A stretch of DNA of 64,000 bases from Telluribacter roseus (GTDB taxonomy: Bacteria; Bacteroidota; Bacteroidia; Cytophagales; Spirosomataceae): contig NZ_JAFEUV020000005.1 in NCBI RefSeq assembly GCF_017355915.2, positions 248,001 through 312,000 of the forward strand, in the 5' to 3' direction. Numbering within the stretch: position 1 is the stretch's first letter; each line of letters opens with the position of its first letter. Made by a program: the position numbers and the translations under genes. The notes under the pieces are model-generated. The model was not told where the DNA came from, did not search any database, and saw only the letters and a program-made list of their open reading frames with translations. Below are positions 26,524 through 35,005 of this stretch, one piece after another.

Positions 26524-26558
26524 GCAAAAGGGTGAGCTGCTCACCCTTTTGCTTTTTT
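26524..26558 (+). terminator. Rho-independent terminator
   Basis: A perfect 13-bp stem (26524-26536 with 26540-26552), a 3-base loop, then T6. It lies 20 bases after the SusA-like stop. Confidence 0.85.
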
Positions 26559-26640
26559 ATAAGGCTTTTTCTTCCTAACTAGAACACTATTTCGAGTCAC
26601 TAAACCTTCCTCTGATCAACTTAAAAGTACCTGGCACTTC

Positions 26641-27222
26641 ATGAAAACTGAATACATTATCTCTGACCTGGTGGATGAGCTCACCTATAAACATCAGGAT
26701 ATCCTCTCCATCCTTACCATGCAGCTGGCTCCGTTGTCAGATGCTCAGAAGGTCTGGAAACCGGCCCCTACCAGCTGGAGCATTACGGAGTGTCTGGCTC
26801 ACCTCAACCTTACCCATACGTACTACATCCGGCAGATCCAGAAGAAAGTAGACGATGTACCGCATACGGTACAGGGTACTCCCGACCGGCGCTTTATAAT
26901 GAGTAAGAACGGCAGACTTATGCTCAAAGCACTCGATCCGGCTTCTACCTGGAAGCTACCGGCACCGGCCATGGCACGACCACGCACCAATCCTGATCCG
27001 GATTCGGTCTTCGATCGATTTGTGGAGTTGGAAAACCTGTTTCTGGAGCTGCTCCCACAAACGACTAAGCTGGATCTGGAAGGTTCGAAAGTAATTTCAC
27101 CCTTTTTCAACTGGCTGAAGTTCCGGGCTGGCGATGTACTTATTTTTGTCACAGCGCATACCCAGCGGCACCTCAATCAGGCCCTGCGGGTTACCCAGCT
27201 TCCTGGCTTCCCCAGGTCGTAA
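26641..27222 (+). CDS. DinB_2-family protein
   Basis: A 193-residue four-helix bundle. The metal-site pattern is visible as H in TECLAHLNLTH (about 53) and two His in VTAHTQRHLNQALRV (about 177-181). It belongs to the DinB_2/YfiT-like branch and is only distantly related to the DinB protein at 11907. Substrate is unknown. The gene is monocistronic, with a terminator 80 bases upstream. Confidence 0.75.
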   Translation: MKTEYIISDLVDELTYKHQDILSILTMQLAPLSDAQKVWKPAPTSWSITECLAHLNLTHTYYIRQIQKKVDDVPHTVQGTPDRRFIMSKNGRLMLKALDPASTWKLPAPAMARPRTNPDPDSVFDRFVELENLFLELLPQTTKLDLEGSKVISPFFNWLKFRAGDVLIFVTAHTQRHLNQALRVTQLPGFPRS

Positions 27223-27349
27223 TCAGGCGCATTCTGCCCTTTCTAACACCAGTAGGTTTACTAACGGATTGTAAAAGGCCAATTTTATCAGATCGTATAT
27301 TGGTTTGAGAATGAATATGGCTCATCTGAGTGACTATCATCGGGTACAC

Positions 27350-27368
27350 TATTTTGAGTTTCAAAATA
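27350..27368. promoter_or_regulatory. palindromic operator candidate over the toxin-antitoxin promoter
   Basis: TATTTTGA-GTT-TCAAAATA is a perfect 8-bp inverted repeat. Its left arm contains TTG (27354-27356), which lies 18 bases before TATCTTTA (27375-27382), one base off TAnnTTTG. A dimeric Xre antitoxin bound here would block the promoter; autorepression is inferred from how such modules usually work. Confidence 0.45.
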
Positions 27369-27419
27369 ATTAGATATCTTTACGTGCAGTTGACAGTTTT
27401 AGAATAATCATTTGAAAGT

Positions 27420-27860
27420 ATGCAGGTGTCGGTCAGTCAGGTTGTAGCTATACTGGGAGGAAAGAAATCCTTGCAGGTAGGAGTGGATAATACCCTCGAT
27501 TTTATTCGTGCCGCCGAGAAGGGGTTTTCCATTTCGGTAGCGCAACGCGTACAGCAGCGCCTTGATCTTTCCAACAAGCAGTTTAGTCGCTTATTGAACC
27601 TGTCCGAAAGTACTTTTCAGCGCCGGATCAAGAACAAAACGGCTCTCTCATCCGAAGAGAGCGAAAAGGTCATTGAGCTATCCTCCATCATAGCCAAGGG
27701 ACTGGAGGTGTTTGAAGACGAGGAGGCTCTTAAATTCTGGCTCAATACCCCCATCCTGGCCCTCGGCAACCGCAAGCCCGTAGAGATACTTAACTCGTCT
27801 CTGGGTCGTGAAGAGGTAATGGACATCCTGTTCCGGATCGAGCACGGCCTCTATTCATAG
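27420..27860 (+). CDS. Xre/ParS (DUF2384) antitoxin of a RES toxin-antitoxin pair
   Basis: A 146-residue cytosolic protein. An Xre-like helix-turn-helix occupies about 50-95 (LSNKQFSRLLNLSESTFQRRI). The C-terminal DUF2384/MbcA-ParS toxin-binding domain (95-146) shows FWLNTPILALGNRKPVEIL and the final RIEHGLYS. The family neutralises a RES-domain toxin and represses its own promoter. The toxin gene starts 3 bases after this stop, and a palindrome lies 52 bases upstream. Confidence 0.85.
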   Translation: MQVSVSQVVAILGGKKSLQVGVDNTLDFIRAAEKGFSISVAQRVQQRLDLSNKQFSRLLNLSESTFQRRIKNKTALSSEESEKVIELSSIIAKGLEVFEDEEALKFWLNTPILALGNRKPVEILNSSLGREEVMDILFRIEHGLYS

Positions 27861-27863
27861 TAT

Positions 27864-28313
27864 ATGCTGCTTTACCGCATCACCAGAGATACCTATGCGT
27901 ATGATCTGATGGCTACCGGCTGCCTCTATGGCAATGGCCGCTGGCATCGCCGGGGTACGCGGGTACTCTATACCTCCGAGCACGTGTCGCTGGCCAAGCT
28001 GGAGGTACTTGCCAACTCCCTGATTCTGCCCAAAAATCAGGTACTGGTTACTATAGAAGTTCCGAACGACGCTACCATTCAGCTACTCACCCCCAACCTG
28101 CTCCCCCAGGACTGGTGGAACTTCCCGTATCCCGATGCCCTGGCTGATTATACCGAAGAATGGATTCGCGCGGGTGATAGCTGGATACTCAAAGTACCCT
28201 CCGCCCAATCCACAACCGAATACAACTATCTGCTCAACCCATTGCACCCGCAACACAACCTGGCCAAGGTAGTAGGAGTAGAGCCTGTTCAGTTCGACAA
28301 GCGTCTTAAGTAG
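27864..28313 (+). CDS. RES-domain toxin, NAD+-degrading
   Basis: The 149-residue protein is essentially one RES domain. Key residues are visible: R26 in GNGRWHRRG, E47 in SLAKLEVL and S113 in KVPSAQST, with the closing motif NYLLNPLHP. Characterised relatives (MbcT, and RES toxins from Photorhabdus and Pseudomonas) degrade NAD+, by phosphorolysis or hydrolysis, and stop growth. It is the second gene of the pair with the Xre/DUF2384 antitoxin. Nothing suggests inactivation. Confidence 0.87.
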   Translation: MLLYRITRDTYAYDLMATGCLYGNGRWHRRGTRVLYTSEHVSLAKLEVLANSLILPKNQVLVTIEVPNDATIQLLTPNLLPQDWWNFPYPDALADYTEEWIRAGDSWILKVPSAQSTTEYNYLLNPLHPQHNLAKVVGVEPVQFDKRLK

Positions 28314-28484
28314 CAGGTGGGATATGTGTTATGACTTCCTTTTTAAATGTTGGTACTAAAATTGCTAATAACATATATTGAATAAATAATTGGACATTAG
28401 TAGTAAAAATGCCCTCTGATGTGCCTGCCGGTTGATATTCATTATATTTTGTAGTAGGTTAGAGTGTCGGAAGTTGATTACAAC

Positions 28485-30764
28485 ATGGGGAGGGAAAACA
28501 TTAACTTAAGGAATGTTTTGGTGGCTGGGCTTTTCCTTCTGTGCGTGTGCCATCGGGCTACTGCGCAGGAGTTTCGGGAGTGCCAGCAGATATTTGAGCG
28601 TCTTTTACCAATTTTCAACCAATCTTTTGAGGAGCATAATCCAGCACTGCTGCATACCAAAGAGTATCGCAGAGGGCTGATGGAACTTCAGAAGGCCTAC
28701 GAAGCCTACCACCGTATAAACTACGACCGTAACGACTCTCTGCAGCGAATTAATAACGAAGCGGTACTGCAGGCTTTGTCAGGTAACCACAGCAAAGGCC
28801 TGTGGCTCATGGAGTCCATGGAGACTACGGAGGGCAATCCCAGGTACATCTACAACCGGGGACTGATCCGTTTACTCAGCCGCCACTACGCAGCCGCGCG
28901 GGGCGATCTCAACAACAATCCCGAAAGTAACTACGCAGCCCTGAATACGCTCGTATCCTATGGGCTGGAAGGTCAGTATGAGGAGGGGCTGGCCTATGCC
29001 TCCCAAACGCCCCGCAGCAATACGGCCGGTAAGTGGAACTACAATACCGCGCTATTCTACAAAGCCGCTAACCGAGCTGAGGAGGCAGTGGATGAACTAA
29101 CGGCCGCCATTCGGCAAAAGGATAAGCTGATTGCTTACCGCCTGCAGCGGGGTGACCTGCTGATGCAGCTGGGTAAAGACAAAAGGGCCGTTAACGATTT
29201 TGAGAAGGTGGCCCGGCAGCATCCCAAAGCCCAGATCCGGTACGCCAATGCCTTGCTTTCTTTGAACCGCTTTGGTGCGGCCCGGCACGTATTTGAGCAG
29301 TATATTGAGTCGGAAGACCGTACCTTCCGTGGCAATGCCTACCTCGGACTGGGCCACGCCCATTACGGCTTGCAGCAACTCAACGAGGCGCAGCGCTACT
29401 ACCAGCTTGCCGCCACTGCCCTCAAGGACGACAAAGCAGCCTTGTGCGGACAGGGCAACGTACTGCTGAGCAAGCACGAGTACGCCAAGGCCAAGGGTAT
29501 TTATGAGCGTATACTACATTCCGATACTACCTACTTGTCGGCCTACTTGGGGCGGGCCCTGGTACATTACGGCATGAAGCATTACGATCTGGCGCTCGAA
29601 GACTTTGCCCGGGCCGAGCCACTGATTGATGAAAATAACCGCGCCCTGGCGGATGTATTTGTCAGCAGGGGGTACAGCCACTACTATACCCGCAAGGCAG
29701 CCGCTGCCCAGCAGGATTTCCAGAAAGCCATCCGACTGGATGGAGCCCGCTACGAGGCTCTGGCTGGTATGAGTGGGGTACTGATCGATCAGAGGCGTTT
29801 TTCTGAAGCCGGGCAGTACCTGAGCAAGGCCCTTAACTACGAGAAGACCTACGACCGGATGTGGAGTAACTACGGCAACCTGCTCATGCACTTCGATATG
29901 TTCACCAAGAGCTACGACGTGTTCAAGAAGGCCATCCGGCTGAATCCGGCCAATCTCAAAGCGCAGAATGGCTGGGGAGTAGTTATGCTGGAAAATGATC
30001 AGCTGGATAAATCCGTAACCCTGTTCGATAGCCTCATCAAGGAGAACCCGACTATCCCTTACCTCCTGAACAACCGGGGTATCGTACAGGCGTATCTGGG
30101 TAACCGGCATGAGCAGCGGATGCAGCGTCTGGATGCCGATATCCGGTACCAGCAGGCCCAGAACGACTTCAACGAAGCCATGCGCATGGCACCCAGCCGT
30201 AAATTTTACAATGTAAACCAGGGCAATGTATACCGCTACTGGGAAAAGTACGACGAGGCCCAGCAAAGCTATAAAATCCACCAGGACAAGAGCGCCCTTA
30301 ACAATACAGGGGTACTATACGCGGGTATGGAACGGATGAAGGATGCCAAGTACTACCTGGGGGTAGCTCTGGAGATCGATTCCGCCCATAAGGTATTTCA
30401 GTTTAATATGGCCTTGCTCCAGAACGGTAAGCATAAGGAACTGGCTAAGGCCGTTGCTTCGGCCAGAGACGATGGCCCCTATTCCGACATCAGCATCAAG
30501 TACAGCCGTGACGGATTTGTGACCATCTACCTCTACGACTACGAGTATGACACCTTGTACTTCCCCGGACGGCACTACCTTCCGCTGCCCGTTGACACCT
30601 ATACCGAAGACTACTTTATACCGGAGTTTGATTTCAAACTGATGCCCTACGCGCCCAAGAAGTTTGGTATCCGGCGGGAGAAGAAGCCCAAGTACAAGTC
30701 ACAAAGGGTAAATATGCCGGGGCGCTCCCGCAAGTCAGGTACCCGTTGCCCGATCATCTTCTAG
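28485..30764 (+). CDS. exported TPR-repeat protein
   Basis: The protein has 759 residues from the ATG at 28485, chosen over an upstream GTG (28464) because MGRENINLRNVLVAGLFLLC leads straight into a signal peptide ending RATAQ. From about 90 to 650 it is a chain of some 12-14 tetratricopeptide-like repeats (for example AYLGLGHAHYGLQQLNEAQRY, ALNYEKTYDRMWSNYGNLL). The C-terminal 100 residues are non-TPR, with a Tyr/Asp-rich stretch and a strongly basic end (RREKKPKYKSQR). It is probably a periplasmic scaffold; its partner is unknown. Its 3' end faces the TspO-like gene 10 bases away with no terminator between. Confidence 0.75.
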   Translation: MGRENINLRNVLVAGLFLLCVCHRATAQEFRECQQIFERLLPIFNQSFEEHNPALLHTKEYRRGLMELQKAYEAYHRINYDRNDSLQRINNEAVLQALSGNHSKGLWLMESMETTEGNPRYIYNRGLIRLLSRHYAAARGDLNNNPESNYAALNTLVSYGLEGQYEEGLAYASQTPRSNTAGKWNYNTALFYKAANRAEEAVDELTAAIRQKDKLIAYRLQRGDLLMQLGKDKRAVNDFEKVARQHPKAQIRYANALLSLNRFGAARHVFEQYIESEDRTFRGNAYLGLGHAHYGLQQLNEAQRYYQLAATALKDDKAALCGQGNVLLSKHEYAKAKGIYERILHSDTTYLSAYLGRALVHYGMKHYDLALEDFARAEPLIDENNRALADVFVSRGYSHYYTRKAAAAQQDFQKAIRLDGARYEALAGMSGVLIDQRRFSEAGQYLSKALNYEKTYDRMWSNYGNLLMHFDMFTKSYDVFKKAIRLNPANLKAQNGWGVVMLENDQLDKSVTLFDSLIKENPTIPYLLNNRGIVQAYLGNRHEQRMQRLDADIRYQQAQNDFNEAMRMAPSRKFYNVNQGNVYRYWEKYDEAQQSYKIHQDKSALNNTGVLYAGMERMKDAKYYLGVALEIDSAHKVFQFNMALLQNGKHKELAKAVASARDDGPYSDISIKYSRDGFVTIYLYDYEYDTLYFPGRHYLPLPVDTYTEDYFIPEFDFKLMPYAPKKFGIRREKKPKYKSQRVNMPGRSRKSGTRCPIIF

Positions 30765-30774
30765 TATATTGATT

Positions 30775-31632
30775 CTAGTGGGCGGTGTGTCTTAGCTTGT
30801 TGCTCTCCTTTGGAGCAATGAATAAGGCATATACAGAATAGACCGTCAGCAGTACCGCTCCGATACCTGCCAGAATCATCAGCGATCGGGTATCTTCGGC
30901 GCTGGCGGAGCGTTTGAGATAAATACCTACCAGAGCCCAGGCCACCGCCAGAGAAATGTACCCGTTCGACAGGGCCACCGCTGTATAGAGTCCGATCAGC
31001 ATACCCAGCAGGATGACGATAAAGGCCCAGGTTTCAGGTCCCAATCCGGAGCCTTGCCAGTTGATGGCTACCAGCCAGGCAGTGATGTTGGCAATGGTGG
31101 CAATACAAATCCAACCCAGATAAAGTCCGAAGGCAGCCTTGGTAAGGAAGCGACCCGTGGCAGACAGGTAGGGCTGGATGTTAAAGAGCCCGAAATTAAT
31201 CCGGAGCAGACTCACCAGGAGCATCAGCATAATGGCCAGCGATACCGGAAAAAGCTCATAATGCCAGGCTACGATCCAGGAGGCATTGAGCAGAGAGGTA
31301 AAGAAGTACCACCCATTCATACTATTCACACTAAGGGTCACATCCTCCCGCTGTTTGCCTACAAGCGGCAGGGCCTGATACACTGTATAAGCTCCCAACG
31401 CCAGGTAGATAACGCCCCAGATCGAAAAGGTAACGTCGGCGGGAACAAACAGGTTGGGGTACTTGTCCGAGAGTTCGCCCGTAGTCTGCCCATTTATGGG
31501 AACTGCATTCGCCAGATAATTCATCACAACCATCCCGGCAAAGCCCACCAGATTGAGCACCTGCCATAGTTTGGTTGAGCGGTGAGCAGCAGCCGGATTC
31601 TGCTCATTTTGTACATAGGTCTGCTTTTCCAT
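30775..31632 (-). CDS. TspO-like (tryptophan-rich sensory family) membrane protein
   Basis: A 285-residue protein with about eight hydrophobic helices. ADVTFSIWGVIYLALGAY (about 63-80) matches the TspO/MBR signature region, and NGWYFFTSLLNASWIVAWH is the paired aromatic helix. It is longer than classic TspO (about 160 residues), having extra helices at the C-terminus. Family members bind porphyrins or sterols; that is not shown here. The gene is single, 320 bases from the divergent barrel gene. Confidence 0.65.
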   Translation of the reverse strand: MEKQTYVQNEQNPAAAHRSTKLWQVLNLVGFAGMVVMNYLANAVPINGQTTGELSDKYPNLFVPADVTFSIWGVIYLALGAYTVYQALPLVGKQREDVTLSVNSMNGWYFFTSLLNASWIVAWHYELFPVSLAIMLMLLVSLLRINFGLFNIQPYLSATGRFLTKAAFGLYLGWICIATIANITAWLVAINWQGSGLGPETWAFIVILLGMLIGLYTAVALSNGYISLAVAWALVGIYLKRSASAEDTRSLMILAGIGAVLLTVYSVYALFIAPKESNKLRHTAH

Positions 31633-31955
31633 GGTTCTTTTTTCATGACTATATCTATACCATTATCAAACATATTCCACCTTGTTTGTGAAGCCGGCAG
31701 CCTGAAAGGTGGGTACTTCCTTCCCCTGCTTCTCACACAATTCCCCGACTTTTATATAGATTTTGAGCCTAGGAAAAGTCCAAGTTCGGCTGGGCTGGCG
31801 GCGGCGCGGTGAAGAGAACTACTGTGGCTATACGTAGTATAGGTCTATATTTTAATGGGTTAGCTGTTGTTCAACAACCTCCTTATGTCCAAAAAAAGCG
31901 GTCGTGGAACAGATATTTGATTATGGGCTATATGTTCTAACCTATTTAATCATCT
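31633..31955. other. divergent intergenic region, nothing specific recognised
   Basis: 323 bases between the divergent TspO-like and barrel genes. A GC-rich patch (about 31785-31812) stands out from its A/T-rich surroundings, but no gene, RNA or exact promoter is recognised. Confidence 0.4.
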
Positions 31956-32615
31956 ATGAAAGCAGGAAGATTATATCTAGTAGCCATTGTACTGCTTATG
32001 TCAGTTGGTACTTCCATGGCACAGCGTTCGTTCAAACTAGGCTTAAAAGGCGGAGCCAACCTGTCTACCTTACGTGGTGGAGACGTATACAATGCCAGTG
32101 ACCCAACTATACGTATAGGCGATAACGAAACCCGCCTGACCGGATTTGTGGGTGGTGCCTATGCCCGCTTTGGTAACTCGCTCTTTATTCAGCCCGAGCT
32201 GCTCTTCTCACAGAAGGGAGGTACCTTTAATGTATACCGTGATGGTATCACCAATGACCAGAACCGGGTGGATGTACGATTCACCAATATCGACGTTCCG
32301 GTACTGTTAGGGATTCGCATTGGTCAGGTACTTCGATTGAATGCTGGCCCGATCGCTTCCTTACAGGTAGCCCAGAACCAGGGACTGCGCGAAGCCCTGA
32401 ACGAAGTAGGAGCACGCTCAGCGCGTGACAATCTCAACCGGGCGGCCCTGGGATACCAGGCGGGGGTAGGATTCGACATCGGCAACCTTAGCCTAGACCT
32501 GCGCTACGAAGGCAACCTGAGTAATGTAATCAATACCACTGACTCAAATCTGAACTCGCAGTTGATGCGGAAAGGTAACCTGTGGCAGGCTACTCTCGGA
32601 TTTGCTATATTCTGA
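31956..32615 (+). CDS. PorT-like outer-membrane beta-barrel protein
   Basis: The protein has 219 residues. A Sec signal (1-22, ending SMAQ) is followed by FKLGLKGGANLSTLRGG, the usual start of the Bacteroidota outer-membrane barrel (porin family/OMP_b-brl) fold, with alternating strands (LFIQPELLFSQKGG, VRFTNIDVPVLLGI) and a final LWQATLGFAIF strand. It is probably an 8-strand barrel. It lies upstream of the OmpA lipoprotein gene with a 42-base gap that includes a hairpin. Confidence 0.75.
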   Translation: MKAGRLYLVAIVLLMSVGTSMAQRSFKLGLKGGANLSTLRGGDVYNASDPTIRIGDNETRLTGFVGGAYARFGNSLFIQPELLFSQKGGTFNVYRDGITNDQNRVDVRFTNIDVPVLLGIRIGQVLRLNAGPIASLQVAQNQGLREALNEVGARSARDNLNRAALGYQAGVGFDIGNLSLDLRYEGNLSNVINTTDSNLNSQLMRKGNLWQATLGFAIF

Positions 32616-32620
32616 TCAGG

Positions 32621-32637
32621 CACGCCCGACGGGCGTG
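32621..32637. other. intercistronic hairpin
   Basis: CACGCCC-GAC-GGGCGTG between the barrel and OmpA genes, with only TTA after it. It is too weak for a full terminator and may set relative mRNA levels. Confidence 0.4.
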
Positions 32638-32657
32638 TTACGTAAACTTGTGAAGCT

Positions 32658-33347
32658 ATGAAGAAAGTAACTTTTGTATTAACGGCGGCTGTACTGATCG
32701 GTTCTACGATGACCGGTTGTAAAAACAGCAAACTATCAAAACAGGAAAAAGGAGCCATAATAGGCGTGGGGGCCGGAGGGGCCGCCGGGGCTATCATTGG
32801 CAAACGATCAGGTAATACAGCCGTAGGTGCCATCATAGGTGCGGCGGTGGGAGGCTCGGCCGGAGCTCTGATTGGAGTATATATGGATAAACAGGCGAAA
32901 GAGCTGGAGCAGAAAGTCGAGGGAGCCAAAGTAGAGCGGGTAGGTGAAGGTATCAAGATGACCTTCGAATCAGGCTTCTTATTTGGGTTTGACTCAGAAA
33001 AGATCAATAGCGAAACTCGTGCTAATCTGGATCGGATGGCAGAGGTACTCAAGAAGTATGAGGATACCGAAATCCTGATCGAGGGACATACCGACAGCAA
33101 GGGTAGCGACGACTACAACCAGCGGCTGTCTACCCGCAGGGCCGAAGCGGTAGCTGCCTACTTGCGTTCAGCTAATGTATCCCGTAAACGTTTGCAGACT
33201 GTTGGCTATGGAGAAAGTCAGCCCGTAACTACCAACGATACCGAAGCTGGAAGACAGCAAAACCGTCGGGTGGAGGTAGTGATCGTGGCTAATGAAAAGT
33301 TGAAAAAAGAGGCAGCTCAGGGTAAAACCTCTATGTCACTTCGATAA
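32658..33347 (+). CDS. OmpA-family lipoprotein with glycine zipper
   Basis: The protein has 229 residues. A lipoprotein signal ends at Cys21 (TMTGC). Residues 31-75 form a glycine zipper (GAIIGVGAGGAAGAIIG and a second copy). Residues 100-215 are an OmpA C-terminal domain that grips peptidoglycan: EGHTDSKGSDDYNQRLSTRR, VGYGESQPV, NRRVEVVI. It should link the outer membrane to the cell wall, like YiaD/Pal. It is the last gene before a strong terminator. Confidence 0.88.
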   Translation: MKKVTFVLTAAVLIGSTMTGCKNSKLSKQEKGAIIGVGAGGAAGAIIGKRSGNTAVGAIIGAAVGGSAGALIGVYMDKQAKELEQKVEGAKVERVGEGIKMTFESGFLFGFDSEKINSETRANLDRMAEVLKKYEDTEILIEGHTDSKGSDDYNQRLSTRRAEAVAAYLRSANVSRKRLQTVGYGESQPVTTNDTEAGRQQNRRVEVVIVANEKLKKEAAQGKTSMSLR

Positions 33348-33376
33348 TCGATAAACTAGTTGTTTAAATATAAGAG

Positions 33377-33413
33377 AGCCCGCTACGACACAGATCGTAG
33401 CGGGCTTCTTTTT
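33377..33413 (+). terminator. Rho-independent terminator
   Basis: A perfect 12-bp stem (33377-33388 with 33395-33406), a 6-base loop, and a T-rich tail (TCTTTTT). It ends the barrel-OmpA transcript. Confidence 0.8.
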
Positions 33414-33717
33414 CATTAGGTAGTTAGCTATGTAAAACGTGATAGGAATTCCTTTTGACAGGAAACGGACCAACTACCCAGCCTCTACCTCTACAACCTG
33501 ATCTAAGAGCAAAGTATGAGTAGTAGAAAGGTGGCAGAAGGTAAAGCCGAGCTAAATATTTTAAGTACTTACTAGTAGCAAAGTAGCAGATTACGCTAGC
33601 ACGAGAAGGTAGAGTCAATGTATCTCTATATACTTACTCATCTCACGAACTCAGCGAAAGCATAGCAGGAGAGGAGGCCTTGTCAACGTACTGCTAATAG
33701 AAAGTAGGGGCATAAAA
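33414..33717. other. intergenic region with nothing recognised
   Basis: About 300 bases between two terminators. I find no gene, tRNA cloverleaf or promoter consensus. The sequence is rich in AGTA/GTAG words, as elsewhere in this genome's intergenic DNA. Confidence 0.4.
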
Positions 33718-33747
33718 AAAGCCTTGGCTAAAACTTGCCAAGGCTTT
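33718..33747 (-). terminator. terminator of the SDR operon
   Basis: AAAGCCTTGGC (33718-33728) pairs with GCCAAGGCTTT (33737-33747). On the minus strand the stem is followed by T7 (complement of 33714-33720, partly in the stem). It is about 57 bases past the SDR stop. Confidence 0.7.
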
Positions 33748-33804
33748 AAAACGACTGGTTGTTCACTCATAATCACTCATACACTCATCCTCAGTGCCCA
33801 GCCG

Positions 33805-34629
33805 TTAACCATTATCCGAAAAAGCCGGATATAATGTCATCCCACCATCGATGTACAGAGTCTCGCCGTGGACGTAATCTGAATCATCAGAAGCCAGCCA
33901 GGCTACCGCTTTGGCTACATCTTCGGGGGTTCCTATCCGCTGATAAGGTATCAGCTCCAGGAGTTCTTTATATTTTGACTCGTCGGACCAGACCTCCTTA
34001 TTAATAGGGGTCTTGATTGCTCCGGGACTCACAGAGTTGATCCTAATCTTATAAGGAGCCAGCTCCTGAGCGATTGATTTCATCAGCATGAGCAATCCAC
34101 CTTTGGAAGCAGCGTAATTGATGTGACCTGCCCAGGGAATTATATCATGTACTGAACTCATCATTACTATCTTTCCGATGGCTCTTTCGCTTCTTTCCTC
34201 AGCGGCCGTCGCCCGACTCTGTCTGATAAAAATCTTTGATGCTTCCCGGGAGCAGAGAAACTGACCCGTCAGGTTCACATCGATTACCTTCTGCCACTGC
34301 TCAAGAGTCATTTCCAGAAAAGGCGCATCAACCTGTAATCCTGCATTGCTTACCAGTATGTCCAGTCTACCAAACGTATCAACGGTCTTAGTAAATAGGT
34401 TCAATATCTCTGGCTCTTTGCTTACATCTGCCTGTACTGCCAAGCCTTCGCCTCCTCGTTGTTTTATCTCTTTTACGACCTCTTCTGCCTCTTCTTCGCC
34501 ACTATGGTAGTTAACTACTACCTTAGCGCCAAGGCTTCCCATATGAATCGCGCATGCCTTTCCCAAACCGCTACTAGCTCCCGTCACAATGGCTACCTGA
34601 TTCTCAAATTTTCCACCGGTTGCGCTCAT
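33805..34629 (-). CDS. glucose 1-dehydrogenase-like SDR
   Basis: A 274-residue cytosolic SDR. Seen: TGASSGLG (about 16-23), VSNAG (about 92), MMSSV and the catalytic YAASK (about 171), then SPGAIKTPIN. Overall pattern and length are closest to Bacillus-type glucose 1-dehydrogenase/YhdF-YhxC-like stress dehydrogenases; the real substrate is not determined. It starts 2 bases after the stop of a 69-residue unknown protein, so the two are cotranscribed. Confidence 0.75.
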   Translation of the reverse strand: MSATGGKFENQVAIVTGASSGLGKACAIHMGSLGAKVVVNYHSGEEEAEEVVKEIKQRGGEGLAVQADVSKEPEILNLFTKTVDTFGRLDILVSNAGLQVDAPFLEMTLEQWQKVIDVNLTGQFLCSREASKIFIRQSRATAAEERSERAIGKIVMMSSVHDIIPWAGHINYAASKGGLLMLMKSIAQELAPYKIRINSVSPGAIKTPINKEVWSDESKYKELLELIPYQRIGTPEDVAKAVAWLASDDSDYVHGETLYIDGGMTLYPAFSDNG

Positions 34630-34631
34630 AT

Positions 34632-34841
34632 CTACTCTTTATCAGCTGATTTAAGACGCTTCCATACGCGACGGTTCACATTCTTAACCGCCCAGTTCTT
34701 TGCCATTGAAATAGCCATTGAAACAGCTTCTTTGGGGGACAAACGATGACTTGTCACGAGTTGCTGAGCTATAATGAGTGCTCTTTCACGCGTTGTAGGC
34801 GACAAATACGTTAGTTCCGGAGAATTAATATATGGTTTCAT
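34632..34841 (-). CDS. small conserved-looking protein of unknown function
   Basis: A 69-residue helical, basic protein. The centre reads ERALIIAQQLV...LSPKEAVSMAISMAKNWA, an amphipathic pattern seen in small Bacteroidota proteins of unknown role, often with stress genes. No signal peptide. It is the first gene of a tight pair with the glucose dehydrogenase-like SDR (2-base gap), so it may be translationally coupled. Confidence 0.55.
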   Translation of the reverse strand: MKPYINSPELTYLSPTTRERALIIAQQLVTSHRLSPKEAVSMAISMAKNWAVKNVNRRVWKRLKSADKE

Positions 34842-34950
34842 AAGCTATTCGTTTTTTTACTTACTATAATTAAAAAACAGTACCATGGCTGAGAATGAGT
34901 GAAGTAGGCTTATGATGTAACCAATTTTTCACAATTCAGTGGAATTGGGT

Positions 34951-34985
34951 AAAAAAAAATCCCCACCAGCAACGTGGTGGGGATT
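34951..34985 (-). terminator. dnaK terminator
   Basis: A perfect 11-bp stem (34959-34969 with 34975-34985). The A run at 34951-34959 becomes T9 on the minus strand. It lies 20 bases past the dnaK stop. Confidence 0.85.
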
Positions 34986-35005
34986 CTACAATAGTCGAAG
35001 GGGAA

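Noticed and set aside
29514-30281. 255-codon open frame on the - strand
   Set aside because: Antisense to the TPR protein gene; composition typical of a complement frame.
33414-33717. tRNA gene in the gap between terminators
   Set aside because: No T-loop (GTTCRA) with matching acceptor arms could be fitted on either strand.
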